A stretch of DNA of 23,152 nt from Coriobacteriaceae bacterium. Its GTDB lineage: Bacteria > Actinomycetota > Coriobacteriia > Anaerosomatales > SLCP01. The translations under genes were made by a program, and so were the position numbers. The notes beneath the pieces were generated by a model. That model worked only from the letters and a program-made list of their open reading frames with translations. It ran no database searches and was not told the DNA's origin. The number at the start of each line of letters is the position of its first letter. The first letter of the stretch is position 1. Positions 1 through 6,665 of this stretch are shown one piece after another. The stretch is from assembly GCA_003563465.1 (NCBI GenBank), contig PWVH01000062.1, positions 1 to 23,152 on the forward strand, given 5' to 3'.

Positions 1-3
1 GAT

Positions 4-25
4 GCACCCCAAAAGCACCCCAAAA
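4..25. repeat. 11-nt direct repeat, two copies at the window edge
   Basis: GCACCCCAAAA occurs twice head to tail (4-14 and 15-25), downstream of the Nudix gene. The window edge may cut a longer array. It is one of several short tandem repeats in this window. Confidence 0.6.
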
Positions 26-54
26 CACTCCGGTCGGGCGTGCAAGCCCCGCCC

Positions 55-492
55 TTACGAATCGACTCTCGCCAACGCAGTCGCGACGATCTCGGCGTGG
101 TCGAACGCAAGCGCGGGCAGCGCGTCGAGCCGGTGCCACGCCGCCTCTTCCGCATCGTCGCCACCATAGACCTCAGACGGGACTTCCCCCGCATCCCCGG
201 CGTAGACGACACTCACCGTCCACCCGCGAGGATCGCGACCCGGATCGCCGAAGGCTCCCACCTGCAACAGTGGCCCGTCGAACGCCAGCCCGGTCTCTTC
301 GGCCAATTCACGCCGAGCTGCATCCACAAGGCGCTCTCCTTCGTCGACGAAGCCACCCGGCAAAGCCCACTTGCCGCGAAACGGTTCCTGTCCTCGGCGA
401 ACAAGGAGCACCGCACGAGACTCGGCCATGCCGGAGAGCAGCACGACGTCGGTCGAAAGGGCCGGCCTCGGGAATTCGTACGTAGGAGCCAT
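55..492 (-). CDS. Nudix hydrolase (ADP-ribose pyrophosphatase-like)
   Basis: This 145-residue protein carries a full Nudix box, GX5EX7REUXEEXGU, seen as GFVDEGE, a seven-residue spacer and RELAEETGL. It is preceded by the usual WALPGG strand, so Mg2+ binding and cleavage of a nucleoside diphosphate linked to another moiety can be inferred. The exact substrate cannot; the best family resemblance is to ADP-ribose/NADH-type Nudix enzymes with the FRGKWALPGGFV pattern. The open frame extends upstream to a GTG at 579 directly behind the stop of the two-CW gene. I prefer the ATG at 492 because conserved sequence (PALSTDVVLL) begins just after it and a perfect TATAAT lies at 550-545 on the same strand, between the two candidate starts. 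No clear Shine-Dalgarno precedes 492, so the start is not certain. It is a cytosolic, single-domain protein of normal length. Confidence 0.88.
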   Translation of the reverse strand: MAPTYEFPRPALSTDVVLLSGMAESRAVLLVRRGQEPFRGKWALPGGFVDEGERLVDAARRELAEETGLAFDGPLLQVGAFGDPGRDPRGWTVSVVYAGDAGEVPSEVYGGDDAEEAAWHRLDALPALAFDHAEIVATALARVDS

Positions 493-544
493 GTACTGAG
501 TGTACCGCGTGCGAAGACAGCCGAGGATGCTTCGATCGACAGAG

Positions 545-550
545 ATTATA
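545..550 (-). promoter_or_regulatory. candidate -10 box (TATAAT) for the Nudix gene
   Basis: A perfect TATAAT lies on the minus strand about 50 nt upstream of the preferred Nudix start. The -35 hexamer 17 nt upstream (GGACGA) is poor, so this is only a candidate. It would give the Nudix gene its own transcript despite the gene lying just downstream of the two-CW gene. Confidence 0.4.
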
Positions 551-579
551 GGTCGTCCGAGATTGGGTCGTCCGGACAC

Positions 580-897
580 TCAGGGAGCCTCTTCGACGAA
601 ACCGAGCAAGTCGGTGTTGGTTTCTAGCGCAAGGCCTTCTTCGATCTGGACACGCGCATGGAACGAGCACTTCCGGCACTCGTGGTACTTCTCCTCGAAA
701 GGCCCCGATACCGAGCCGTCACACATGGTTCCCGGAACCACCCAGCACGCACGTCCGCCGTTGTTGCCGCTGTTACGGCCATCCAGCCCCTCGACGGTCG
801 ACGCCGGGCATTGGCCGCCATTGGCAGACTTGCGACCACCAGGACCTCGCTCGCAACCCTGATACTCCCAGCAGTTCAGTTTGCGGCGCGATCTCAC
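580..897 (-). CDS. Two-CW domain-containing small cysteine-rich protein
   Basis: This 105-residue protein has a LNCWEYQGCERGPGG start, a central LDGRNSGNNGGRACWVV segment, and an ECRKCSF pair near the C-terminus. The two Cys-Trp pairs and the Gly-rich middle match a family annotated as 'two-CW domain' proteins, found alone or fused to signalling proteins in anaerobic and deltaproteobacterial-type genomes. The function is unknown; the seven or so cysteines suggest metal or Fe-S binding, or a redox role (inference). The start is GTG at 897, chosen because AAGGAG-like bases lie about 9 nt upstream (within 907-916). There is no signal peptide or membrane segment. The gene ends one base before an alternative GTG of the Nudix frame. 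The long region upstream (898-1224) contains two strong hairpins and may be its leader. Confidence 0.8.
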   Translation of the reverse strand: MRSRRKLNCWEYQGCERGPGGRKSANGGQCPASTVEGLDGRNSGNNGGRACWVVPGTMCDGSVSGPFEEKYHECRKCSFHARVQIEEGLALETNTDLLGFVEEAP

Positions 898-982
898 GCG
901 GCCGGGCTCCTTCCTCGGCGTGGCAAAAACAGCCCCCTGACGGGTGGTGTCACCCTGCTAGCAAGATGTGTTCCATAGGGGT

Positions 983-1008
983 CGGCCCGGGGTGTGGCGC
1001 CCGGGCCG
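983..1008. other. perfect 9-bp GC inverted repeat (hairpin)
   Basis: CGGCCCGGG (983-991) pairs with CCCGGGCCG (1000-1008) around an 8-nt loop. There is no adjacent T-run on either strand, so it is not a standard intrinsic terminator. With the hairpin at 1016-1050 it makes a compact structured element. Confidence 0.6.
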
Positions 1009-1015
1009 GGAGGGA

Positions 1016-1050
1016 GGAGACCCGCGGCTTTCAGGCATGGCTGCGGCTCC
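1016..1050. other. long bulged hairpin beside the GC inverted repeat
   Basis: GGAG (1016-1019) and CCGCGGC (1022-1028) pair with CTCC (1047-1050) and GCTGCGG (1040-1046). This gives an 11-bp stem with a 2-nt bulge, one G-U pair and an 11-nt loop. Only 7 nt separate it from the hairpin at 983-1008. Confidence 0.55.
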
Positions 1051-1224
1051 GACACAGAAGCTAACCTAAACGTGCTCGGCATTGGTTAAACATAAGCAAC
1101 CCTTCTGTTTCGACTGCATTGCATCCCATCTTGCACTCCATACTATCTACACATCCGATTCATCGGCTCTGCGCGTACGCGGGGGATACTGAAGTCACTT
1201 CGATAGCCGATGAGGAGGGCGACG

Positions 1225-1431
1225 ATGCTGGGGACACTACTGGTAGCAGCACTTGCGGTACTTGCCGCCTACGCTGTCTATCACACACGCACACTCACTG
1301 CCGCCAACGTCACGATACAGCCAGCCTCATGCGCAGTCGAAGGCGCGCTCCGGGTCGCACGCCAGCAACTTGCGCGTGGCGAGATCGACATGACCGATTA
1401 CAGGCGTATCCGCTCGGTGCTGAGCGGATGA
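1225..1431 (+). CDS. small membrane protein with SHOCT-like C-terminus
   Basis: This 68-residue protein has one N-terminal hydrophobic helix (about residues 2-20, LGTLLVAALAVLAAYAVY) and a short C-terminal helix pair, LARGEIDMTDYRRIRSVL, which fits the SHOCT pattern (RYArGEI followed by an acidic/aromatic 'eyer...L'). SHOCT segments are usually found at the ends of membrane or regulatory proteins and are thought to mediate oligomerisation; nothing more specific can be said. An in-frame ATG at 1210 exists, but AGGAGGG at 1213-1219 lies inside that longer version and sits 5 nt before the ATG at 1225, which settles the start. A strong hairpin terminator at 1489-1523 follows, so it is likely a single-gene transcript. 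Confidence 0.65.
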   Translation: MLGTLLVAALAVLAAYAVYHTRTLTAANVTIQPASCAVEGALRVARQQLARGEIDMTDYRRIRSVLSG

Positions 1432-1488
1432 CAACCAAGGGTCCAAAGCCGTAGTCAGCGCGGCTAGTACCTCCTTCCCCCTTTCCAG

Positions 1489-1523
1489 CGAGAACGGGCT
1501 CCCACTTCGGGGGCTCGTTCTCG
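1489..1523 (+). terminator. intrinsic terminator-like hairpin after the SHOCT-like gene
   Basis: CGAGAACG (1489-1496) pairs with CGTTCTCG (1516-1523), and the stem continues inward through GGCTCCC/GGGGGCT with two G-U pairs, about 15 bp around a 5-nt ACTTC loop. It is followed by TTAT and a T-rich stretch, a weak U-tract for plus-strand transcripts. It separates the small membrane protein from the ABC exporter operon. Confidence 0.65.
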
Positions 1524-1565
1524 TTATGGGCATTTCTTCTCGCCGAAGAGCACTCCGCATTCGGG

Positions 1566-1571
1566 TAGAAT
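1566..1571 (+). promoter_or_regulatory. candidate -10 box (TAGAAT) for the ABC exporter operon
   Basis: TAGAAT matches the -10 consensus at five of six positions and lies 42 nt before the GTG start of the first exporter gene. No good -35 is found at 16-18 nt upstream. It sits after the terminator hairpin, which supports an independent promoter here. Confidence 0.35.
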
Positions 1572-1613
1572 CTGTGAGTCCAGGCCCTAAAGTCTCGACT
1601 GCCGAGGAACACC

Positions 1614-3392
1614 GTGTCCCGAGCCCTATTCCGCGCCTTGCGCTTCATGCGCTCTTATCGATTCACTGCAGCCGCCGCAGTCTTCGCTGTCTTGGTGGCG
1701 TCCGCAGCCGATCTCGTGTTCCCTCAGATACTCCGTGCGGTCATCGATCGCGGCATCGGCGAGAGCGACATGCCGCTCATATGGCGCGGCGCGGCGAGCC
1801 TGGTCGGCATCTCGGCCTTCGGCGGCTTGGCGAGCTTCCTTCAGGGTTACCTCTCGGCCAAAGCCAGTCATGGCGCAGCCTTCGACATGCGCAACACGAT
1901 CTTCGACAAACTGCAGCGGCTGTCGTTCTCCTATCATGACCGTGCCAGCACCGGGCAGCTGATCACGCGTGTCACCAGTGACGTGGATCTGGTCCGCGAG
2001 TTCGTCGGAGGTGGGCTTGTTCAGGCGATCTCGGCCGTACTGCTGCTCGCGGGCGCCGCCGTGCTGCTTCTGGCGATGAACGTCACTCTCGCACTCGTCT
2101 CGTTCACGGTGATTCCCGCCACTATCCTGGTGCTTCTTCTCTTCGTGCGCCGCCTCGGCCCGATGTTCAGAGGATTCCAGGCGCGCCTCGGCGCCTTGAA
2201 CAGCGTTCTCCAAGAGAACATCGCCGGAGTGCGCGTCGTCCGCGCCTTCGCACAGGAAGAGACAGAGACCGCGCGTTACAGAGACGCCGATGCAGCATTG
2301 CTCGAACAGGGTTTAAGCGTACGCCGAACCGTTGCCAACGCCTTTCCGCTGCTGTTCTCGGTAGGCACGATTGGCGTCGGACTAGTCACGGTGGTCGGCG
2401 CGGGCCAGGTGCTCGCCGGCACGCTCACCGTCGGTGAGCTGGTTGCGTTCACCGCCTACCTTTTCTTGTTGCTGCAGCCACTGTTCATCATCGGCTTCGG
2501 CGCTCAATCCATCGCCCGTGCGAGTGCGAGCGCAGAGCGCCTCTTCGAAGTGTTCGACGCTCCCGTGGAGGTGGCCGAGAGTCCCGAAGCGACCGATCTC
2601 GGTGAGCCCGAGGGCCGGATTGAACTCCGCGACGTGCATCTGCGCTATCCGGGTGACACTCAAGAGACGCTTGCCGGCGTGAACATCTCGGCAGAGTCTG
2701 ACACGGTCATCGCAGTCGTAGGCGCAACCGGCTCGGGCAAGACAAGCCTGGTCAACCTCATTCCCCGCTTCTACGACGTGACGGACGGCGCGGTCTTGAT
2801 CGACGGGCACGACGTCCGCGACCTGACTCTTTCGAGCCTGCGCAGCCGAATCGGCGTGGTGATGCAAGACTCCGTGCTCTTCTCCGGGTCCGTTCGCGAC
2901 AACATAGCCTACGGACGCCCAGAAGCGGCCGAGGACGAAGTCGAAGCCGCAGCCCGCGCAGCCCAGGCCCACGACTTCATCACCCGGCTACCCCGCGGCT
3001 ACGACACGCGCGTGGGTGAGCGCGGCGTCAAACTCTCTGGAGGCCAGAGACAACGTATCGCGATAGCCCGCGCGCTGCTCATAGATCCCCGCATCCTGAT
3101 CATGGACGACTCGACATCGAGCGTTGACGCAGAGACCGAAGCCGCCCTAAGAGCCAATCTGGCAACGCTTATGGAGGGCCGTACCACGTTCGTCGTAGCG
3201 CAAAGGCTCTCAACCGTCCGCCGCGCCGACCTCATCGTCGTGCTGGACGAAGGTCGAGTGACCGCCACCGGTGCTCATGACGAACTCCTCGCCACGAGTT
3301 GTGTATACGCGGACATCGCAGCCAGTCAGCTTGCCGGCGGCGAGCAGCTGGACATCCCCGAGATATGCTCTGCCGAAGGCGGTGAGGAGTGA
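1614..3392 (+). CDS. ABC exporter half-transporter, degenerate-site subunit
   Basis: This 592-residue protein has an N-terminal six-helix ABC exporter membrane domain (about residues 10-310) and a C-terminal ATPase domain. Walker A is GATGSGKTS (370-378), the signature is canonical LSGGQ (474-478), and Walker B is ILIMDD (494-499). Asp499 stands where the catalytic Glu normally is, and the switch-loop His is Gln530 (VVAQRLST). These two substitutions are characteristic of the degenerate half of heterodimeric exporters such as TM287/288 or BmrCD. The start is GTG, with GAGGAA (1604-1609) 4 nt upstream. Its stop shares one base with the ATG of the next gene, so the subunits are translationally coupled. 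The substrate is unknown: lipid or drug export are the usual roles of this group, and no peptidase or other accessory domain points to peptide export. Confidence 0.93.
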   Translation: MSRALFRALRFMRSYRFTAAAAVFAVLVASAADLVFPQILRAVIDRGIGESDMPLIWRGAASLVGISAFGGLASFLQGYLSAKASHGAAFDMRNTIFDKLQRLSFSYHDRASTGQLITRVTSDVDLVREFVGGGLVQAISAVLLLAGAAVLLLAMNVTLALVSFTVIPATILVLLLFVRRLGPMFRGFQARLGALNSVLQENIAGVRVVRAFAQEETETARYRDADAALLEQGLSVRRTVANAFPLLFSVGTIGVGLVTVVGAGQVLAGTLTVGELVAFTAYLFLLLQPLFIIGFGAQSIARASASAERLFEVFDAPVEVAESPEATDLGEPEGRIELRDVHLRYPGDTQETLAGVNISAESDTVIAVVGATGSGKTSLVNLIPRFYDVTDGAVLIDGHDVRDLTLSSLRSRIGVVMQDSVLFSGSVRDNIAYGRPEAAEDEVEAAARAAQAHDFITRLPRGYDTRVGERGVKLSGGQRQRIAIARALLIDPRILIMDDSTSSVDAETEAALRANLATLMEGRTTFVVAQRLSTVRRADLIVVLDEGRVTATGAHDELLATSCVYADIAASQLAGGEQLDIPEICSAEGGEE

Positions 3393-5182
3393 TGCCCCGC
3401 GGGACCTCGCTCACCTCTTTGGCCAAGAGCGACAGGCCTGCAGCCACACGTTACGCAATCCGAAGGCTGCTAGGGTACCTCTGGCCCTACAGGCGTGAGG
3501 CGGCGGTGGCTGTCTTCTGGTTGCTGGTCACGTCTGCCGCCAACGCCGCCCAGCCCGCGCTTACAGGGCTGGTGATAGACACGGCAGTCGATGCGGCCGA
3601 GGCTGGTGCCAGCGCACGAGTCCTCGTGCTTCCCAGCGCCTTGCTTCTTGCGGCAGCTGTGGTTGGCTGGTGGTCGCAACGTACGCAGATACTTCTCCTC
3701 GGCCAAGCGGGACAAAGAGCGCTCTTCGACCTTCGAGAGCAGGTGTTCGAGGCCGTGCAGCGGCTGTCGGTGGCCTTCTTCGAAAGGGTCGAATCGGGCG
3801 ACCTGATGAGCCGGCTCATCAACGACATCGAGACCCTGAACTCGTTCCTTTCGCAAGGATTCCGAAGAGTCCTCGGCGCCGCTCTCGGCATGACAGCCAC
3901 CTTGGCAGGAATGCTCATCGTCGACTGGCGACTGGCGATCGCCACGCTTGTGGTGGTACCGGTCATGCTCGTGGCCACGCGACTGTTCGGTTTGATCGCG
4001 CGCCGCGCGTTCCGTCGCCGCCAGGAAGCCATCGGCGATGTCTCGGCCACGCTCGCCGAAGAGCTCGCCGGCATCAAAGTCGCCCAGGCCTTCAACCGCA
4101 CCGAAGCAGAACGAAGCGCCTTCGCCGAGCGCAACGCAGCCAACAGGGACGCCAACATCGTCGCTTCGGCGGTCTCTTCGGCCTTCTCCCCAACGCTGGC
4201 GCTGATCTCGGCGATGGCCACTGCGCTAGTAGCCGCATTCGGCGGTTGGCTGGCGATCAGAGGTCTCGTGACCATCGGAGTGGTGGTGGCCTTCTTCGGG
4301 TTCACCCGCTCCTTCTTCAACTCCATAAGCCAGCTATCCAGCCTGTACGCCGAGACCCAGTCGGCACTCGCTGGTAGCGAGCGAGTGTTCGAACTGTTAG
4401 ACACTCCGGCCGAGGTGGCCGACGCTCCGGACGCTATCGAACTCGACCGGGTAAAGGGCCATATCGAATTCCGTGACGTCTGTTTCGGCTACGGCGAAGG
4501 ACCCGAGGTGCTGCACGAAATCCAGCTCGCTATCGAAGCAGGAGCCACACTGGCTATCGTCGGGCCGACCGGAGCAGGAAAGACCACGCTGGTAAACCTA
4601 GTCGCGCGCTTCTACGACCCCACAAGCGGTTCCGTGCTGTTAGACGGGCACGATCTTCGCCACGTGACGATGCGCTCGCTGCGCCGCAACCTCGGTGTGG
4701 TGCTCCAAGACCCGTTCCTGTTCACTGGAACAATCGCCGACAACATCCGTTACGGACGTCAAGATGCAACGGCTCTTGAAGTGCGGACGGCAGCCGAGAC
4801 GGCCAACGCCGAGGAGTTCATCGAGCGCCTTCCCGATGGTTACGACACCGTCGTCGGCGAACGCGGTGCCACGCTGTCCACGGGACAACGACAGCTCGTC
4901 GCCTTCGCGCGTGCGATACTGGCCGACCCCGCGATCCTCATACTTGACGAGGCTACCTCATCGGTCGATACACGTACCGAAGTGCTCATTCAGCGTGCGC
5001 TGCGCGAGTTGCTGGTCGATCGTACTTCGCTGATCATCGCCCATCGCCTGTCGACCGTCCGCGACGCCGACCGCATAGTGGTTATAGAAGGCGGCCGCAT
5101 CGTCGAAGATGGCACTTATGACGCCCTTCTTCGCCTCGATGGCGTGTTCGCCAAATTGCACAGGAGCCAGTTCGCCGGCTGA
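3392..5182 (+). CDS. ABC exporter half-transporter, catalytic-site subunit
   Basis: This 596-residue partner of the preceding gene has a six-helix membrane domain (about residues 25-325) and an ATPase domain with Walker A GPTGAGKTT (391-399), Walker B ILILDE with catalytic Glu520 (515-520) and switch His551. Its signature motif is LSTGQ (495-499) rather than LSGGQ. In heterodimeric exporters the altered signature of one subunit faces the degenerate Walker site of the other, exactly the pairing seen here, so together they should form one active and one inactive ATP site. ATG 3392 overlaps the upstream stop in TGATG, preceded by GAGGAG; a GTG at 3389 directly before it is possible. No obvious terminator follows; 45 nt downstream a 27-nt tandem repeat begins. 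A PadR regulator and two enzymes follow but have their own promoter. Confidence 0.93.
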   Translation: MPRGTSLTSLAKSDRPAATRYAIRRLLGYLWPYRREAAVAVFWLLVTSAANAAQPALTGLVIDTAVDAAEAGASARVLVLPSALLLAAAVVGWWSQRTQILLLGQAGQRALFDLREQVFEAVQRLSVAFFERVESGDLMSRLINDIETLNSFLSQGFRRVLGAALGMTATLAGMLIVDWRLAIATLVVVPVMLVATRLFGLIARRAFRRRQEAIGDVSATLAEELAGIKVAQAFNRTEAERSAFAERNAANRDANIVASAVSSAFSPTLALISAMATALVAAFGGWLAIRGLVTIGVVVAFFGFTRSFFNSISQLSSLYAETQSALAGSERVFELLDTPAEVADAPDAIELDRVKGHIEFRDVCFGYGEGPEVLHEIQLAIEAGATLAIVGPTGAGKTTLVNLVARFYDPTSGSVLLDGHDLRHVTMRSLRRNLGVVLQDPFLFTGTIADNIRYGRQDATALEVRTAAETANAEEFIERLPDGYDTVVGERGATLSTGQRQLVAFARAILADPAILILDEATSSVDTRTEVLIQRALRELLVDRTSLIIAHRLSTVRDADRIVVIEGGRIVEDGTYDALLRLDGVFAKLHRSQFAG

Positions 5183-5227
5183 GTGACTCCGTTGCGGACT
5201 CCTTTGCGCGGGCTGGCCCCGCAATTT

Positions 5228-5308
5228 GCGAGCAGCTCCCCCACTGCGCGCCGTGCGAGCAGCTCCCGCACTGTACGATGTGCGAACAGCTCCCTATTCC
5301 CACCCTCC
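5228..5308. repeat. 27-nt tandem repeat, three degrading copies
   Basis: Units at 5228-5254, 5255-5281 and 5282-5308 each begin GCGAGCAGCTCCC or GCGAACAGCTCCC. The first two differ at few positions, while the third keeps only its first half. The array lies between the ABC exporter stop and the PadR promoter. A minus-strand open frame through it encodes a repetitive peptide but has no family resemblance and is not called. Confidence 0.75.
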
Positions 5309-5380
5309 ATCTTTGGTAGAGAGTCTTGCGTAACCTTTTAGCAGGGCTTTCCCTGTGAACACTCAACCACATATCGATTC

Positions 5381-5409
5381 TTGTAGTTATATATGTTTTC
5401 GCATATACT
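5381..5409 (+). promoter_or_regulatory. PadR gene promoter (TTGTAG-17-TATACT)
   Basis: TTGTAG (5381-5386) and TATACT (5404-5409) are separated by 17 nt, giving a predicted transcript start near 5416 and a leader of about 30 nt. The surrounding 5370-5426 stretch is strikingly AT-rich compared with the rest of the window. The -10 overlaps dyad-symmetric operator candidates. Confidence 0.6.
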
Positions 5410-5426
5410 GGTCTTGTCATATATGC
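5388..5426. promoter_or_regulatory. candidate PadR operator: ATATG/CATAT dyads
   Basis: TATATATG (5388-5395) faces CATATAC (5402-5408) across a short gap. GCATATA (5401-5407) faces TATATGC (5420-5426), a perfect 7-bp inverted repeat with a 12-nt spacer. PadR family repressors typically bind ATGT/ACAT-type dyads and repress their own promoters. The overlap with the -10 box and the adjacent padR-like gene make autoregulation likely, by inference. Confidence 0.5.
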
Positions 5427-5445
5427 TCAAGGGCGGGACGCTCCG

Positions 5446-6057
5446 ATGTCTTTGGACCACGCCATCCTTGGATTCCTGAGCGAGAAGCCTATAACGGGCT
5501 ACGACTTGAAGACACGCTGTTTCGACGAGACCGCGTCTCACTTCTGGACCGCCGATCAAGCACAGGTCTACCGCACCTTAGAACGCCTGGAGAACCGCAA
5601 GTTCGTAAGACCGCGTCTCGAGCGTCAGCATTCGCGCCCCGATCGCAAAGTGTATTCGGCGACACCGGCGGGTATTTCCGAACTCCATAGGTGGATAACA
5701 TCCGGTGGACCCGCTCCCCCCCTGCGAGATCCTTTCCTCATACGATTACGCTTCGCCGAGGGCGTGTCAGATGACGAACTCCTCGGCCTTCTCGGCGAGC
5801 GCCGCCAGGAGATGCAGGCTCGGTTAGAGTCTCTGCGGACCCAGACTGCACGTCCCCTACCTGCGGATGCGCAGCTCAGTGCGATTCTGGAGCGCCTCAC
5901 GCTCGATGCCGCGATCGCGCACGCGCGCTCGAGTATCGACTGGCTGGACGATTGCACCGAAACACTCCTGTCGCGCCGCGAGCCTGACAGTTTCTCTCGC
6001 AGCGGAGACAGCCGACCGTTGCCGCCACTCGGCGAAAAGGGAGGGCAAGAGCGATGA
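5446..6057 (+). CDS. PadR family transcriptional regulator
   Basis: This 203-residue protein has an N-terminal winged helix (about residues 1-85; HAILGFLSEKPITGYDLK, then VYRTLERLENRKFV and a basic wing ending KVYSATPAG). A C-terminal helical dimerisation segment (about 90-175) contains a LDAAIAHARSSIDWL helix, the architecture of PadR subfamily 1. Such proteins are usually repressors released by phenolics, drugs or envelope stress. The last 25 or so residues are polar, proline-rich and probably disordered. The ATG at 5446 is well placed behind its promoter, although the Shine-Dalgarno (GGGCGGGA) is weak. Its stop overlaps the next ATG in ATGA, so it is coupled to the oxidoreductase gene. The upstream ABC exporter is a plausible second target, but only by position. 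Confidence 0.9.
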   Translation: MSLDHAILGFLSEKPITGYDLKTRCFDETASHFWTADQAQVYRTLERLENRKFVRPRLERQHSRPDRKVYSATPAGISELHRWITSGGPAPPLRDPFLIRLRFAEGVSDDELLGLLGERRQEMQARLESLRTQTARPLPADAQLSAILERLTLDAAIAHARSSIDWLDDCTETLLSRREPDSFSRSGDSRPLPPLGEKGGQER

Positions 6058-6662
6058 ATATCATCGCGATCGATGCGACCCGTCGTCACGGAGTCATAAG
6101 TCACTCTGTCGAGACGGCGGCCGCTGCCGCAGAGGCCGCTGGTGCGACGGTAGAGCGCGTGAAGCTCTACGACCTGGATGTGCGCTCGTGCACCGGATGC
6201 GGCATGTGCAAGGTCACGGGCTACTGCAAGATAGACGACGATCTTCCCGCCCTCGTCGAACGTATCGCCGAATCAGACGGCGTCATCGTGGGCACGCCCT
6301 CCTACTTCCGTAAGCCCGATGAAGCCACTTCAGCACTGCTCGACCGGATCGGCGGCTACTTCGCCAGATGTGGGCAGTTGCATCTTCCGGGATTCGGTCC
6401 GCACGACGTGCCGCGGACCTCGGTCGCACGCGACACCAAGAGAGCGATCGTCATCACGGCATGCGCCACACCTGAGCCCTTGGCGACTTTCTTCGGGTTC
6501 ACGACCGGACCGGTGCGTCATCTGAGATCGGCGCTCGGCAGCGGCGGTATACGGACCATCGGCTCGCTCGCAGTCACCGACACCTGGCGCTATCCGGAGA
6601 TCCGTGGATGGGAACACGAGAAGGCCTGTTCGCTAGGACGGATACTCGCTGGGAAGATATAG
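6054..6662 (+). CDS. flavodoxin-like NAD(P)H-dependent oxidoreductase with cysteine motif
   Basis: This 202-residue protein begins with a flavodoxin-type strand (NIIAIDATRRHGVISHSV). It continues with RSCTGCGMCKVTGYCKIDDDL (about residues 43-63), the CxxCxxCxxxxxC segment typical of NADPH-dependent FMN reductases and iron-sulfur flavoproteins, then DGVIVGTPSYF, the usual FMN-contacting loop. FMN binding and two-electron reduction of a small substrate such as a quinone or aromatic are the likely activity; whether the cysteines hold an Fe-S cluster cannot be decided from sequence. No membrane segments are present. Its ATG overlaps the padR-like stop by four bases, and the hydrolase gene starts 3 nt after its stop. 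The association with a PadR regulator fits a response to phenolic or electrophilic compounds (inference). Confidence 0.85.
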   Translation: MNIIAIDATRRHGVISHSVETAAAAAEAAGATVERVKLYDLDVRSCTGCGMCKVTGYCKIDDDLPALVERIAESDGVIVGTPSYFRKPDEATSALLDRIGGYFARCGQLHLPGFGPHDVPRTSVARDTKRAIVITACATPEPLATFFGFTTGPVRHLRSALGSGGIRTIGSLAVTDTWRYPEIRGWEHEKACSLGRILAGKI

Positions 6663-6665
6663 CCC

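Larger units (their letters stand above)
898..1224. other. 327-base region between genes with two strong hairpins
   Basis: No convincing coding sequence lies here; the short open frames have no ribosome binding site or family resemblance. It holds a GC-only inverted repeat at 983-1008, a second long hairpin at 1016-1050, and a smaller one formed by GGGTG/CACCC around 944-956. It separates the minus-strand two-CW gene from the plus-strand SHOCT-like gene and so should contain promoters for both. A weak plus-strand promoter candidate, TTGCAT (1119-1124) and TACTAT (1141-1146) with a 16-nt spacer, lies about 80 nt before the SHOCT-like gene. Confidence 0.5.

Noticed and set aside
40..627. 195-residue plus-strand frame across the Nudix gene
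   Set aside because: The minus-strand frame carries a full Nudix box; this one has no motif and no ribosome binding site.
894..1082. 62-residue minus-strand frame over the hairpin region
   Set aside because: It is low-complexity, has no ribosome binding site and overlaps the start of the two-CW gene.
1119..1454. 111-residue plus-strand frame overlapping the SHOCT-like gene
   Set aside because: It has Cys/Thr/Arg-rich composition without domains; the smaller frame has AGGAGGG at the right distance and a membrane helix.
3487..4404. 305-residue open frame antisense to the second ABC subunit
   Set aside because: The Ser/Ala/Thr-rich product has no family resemblance and mirrors the codon bias of the real gene.
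5082..5420. Minus-strand frames with repeated CGSCSH or RELLA peptides
   Set aside because: The periodic peptides only reflect the 27-nt tandem repeat; no start signal or homology supports a gene.
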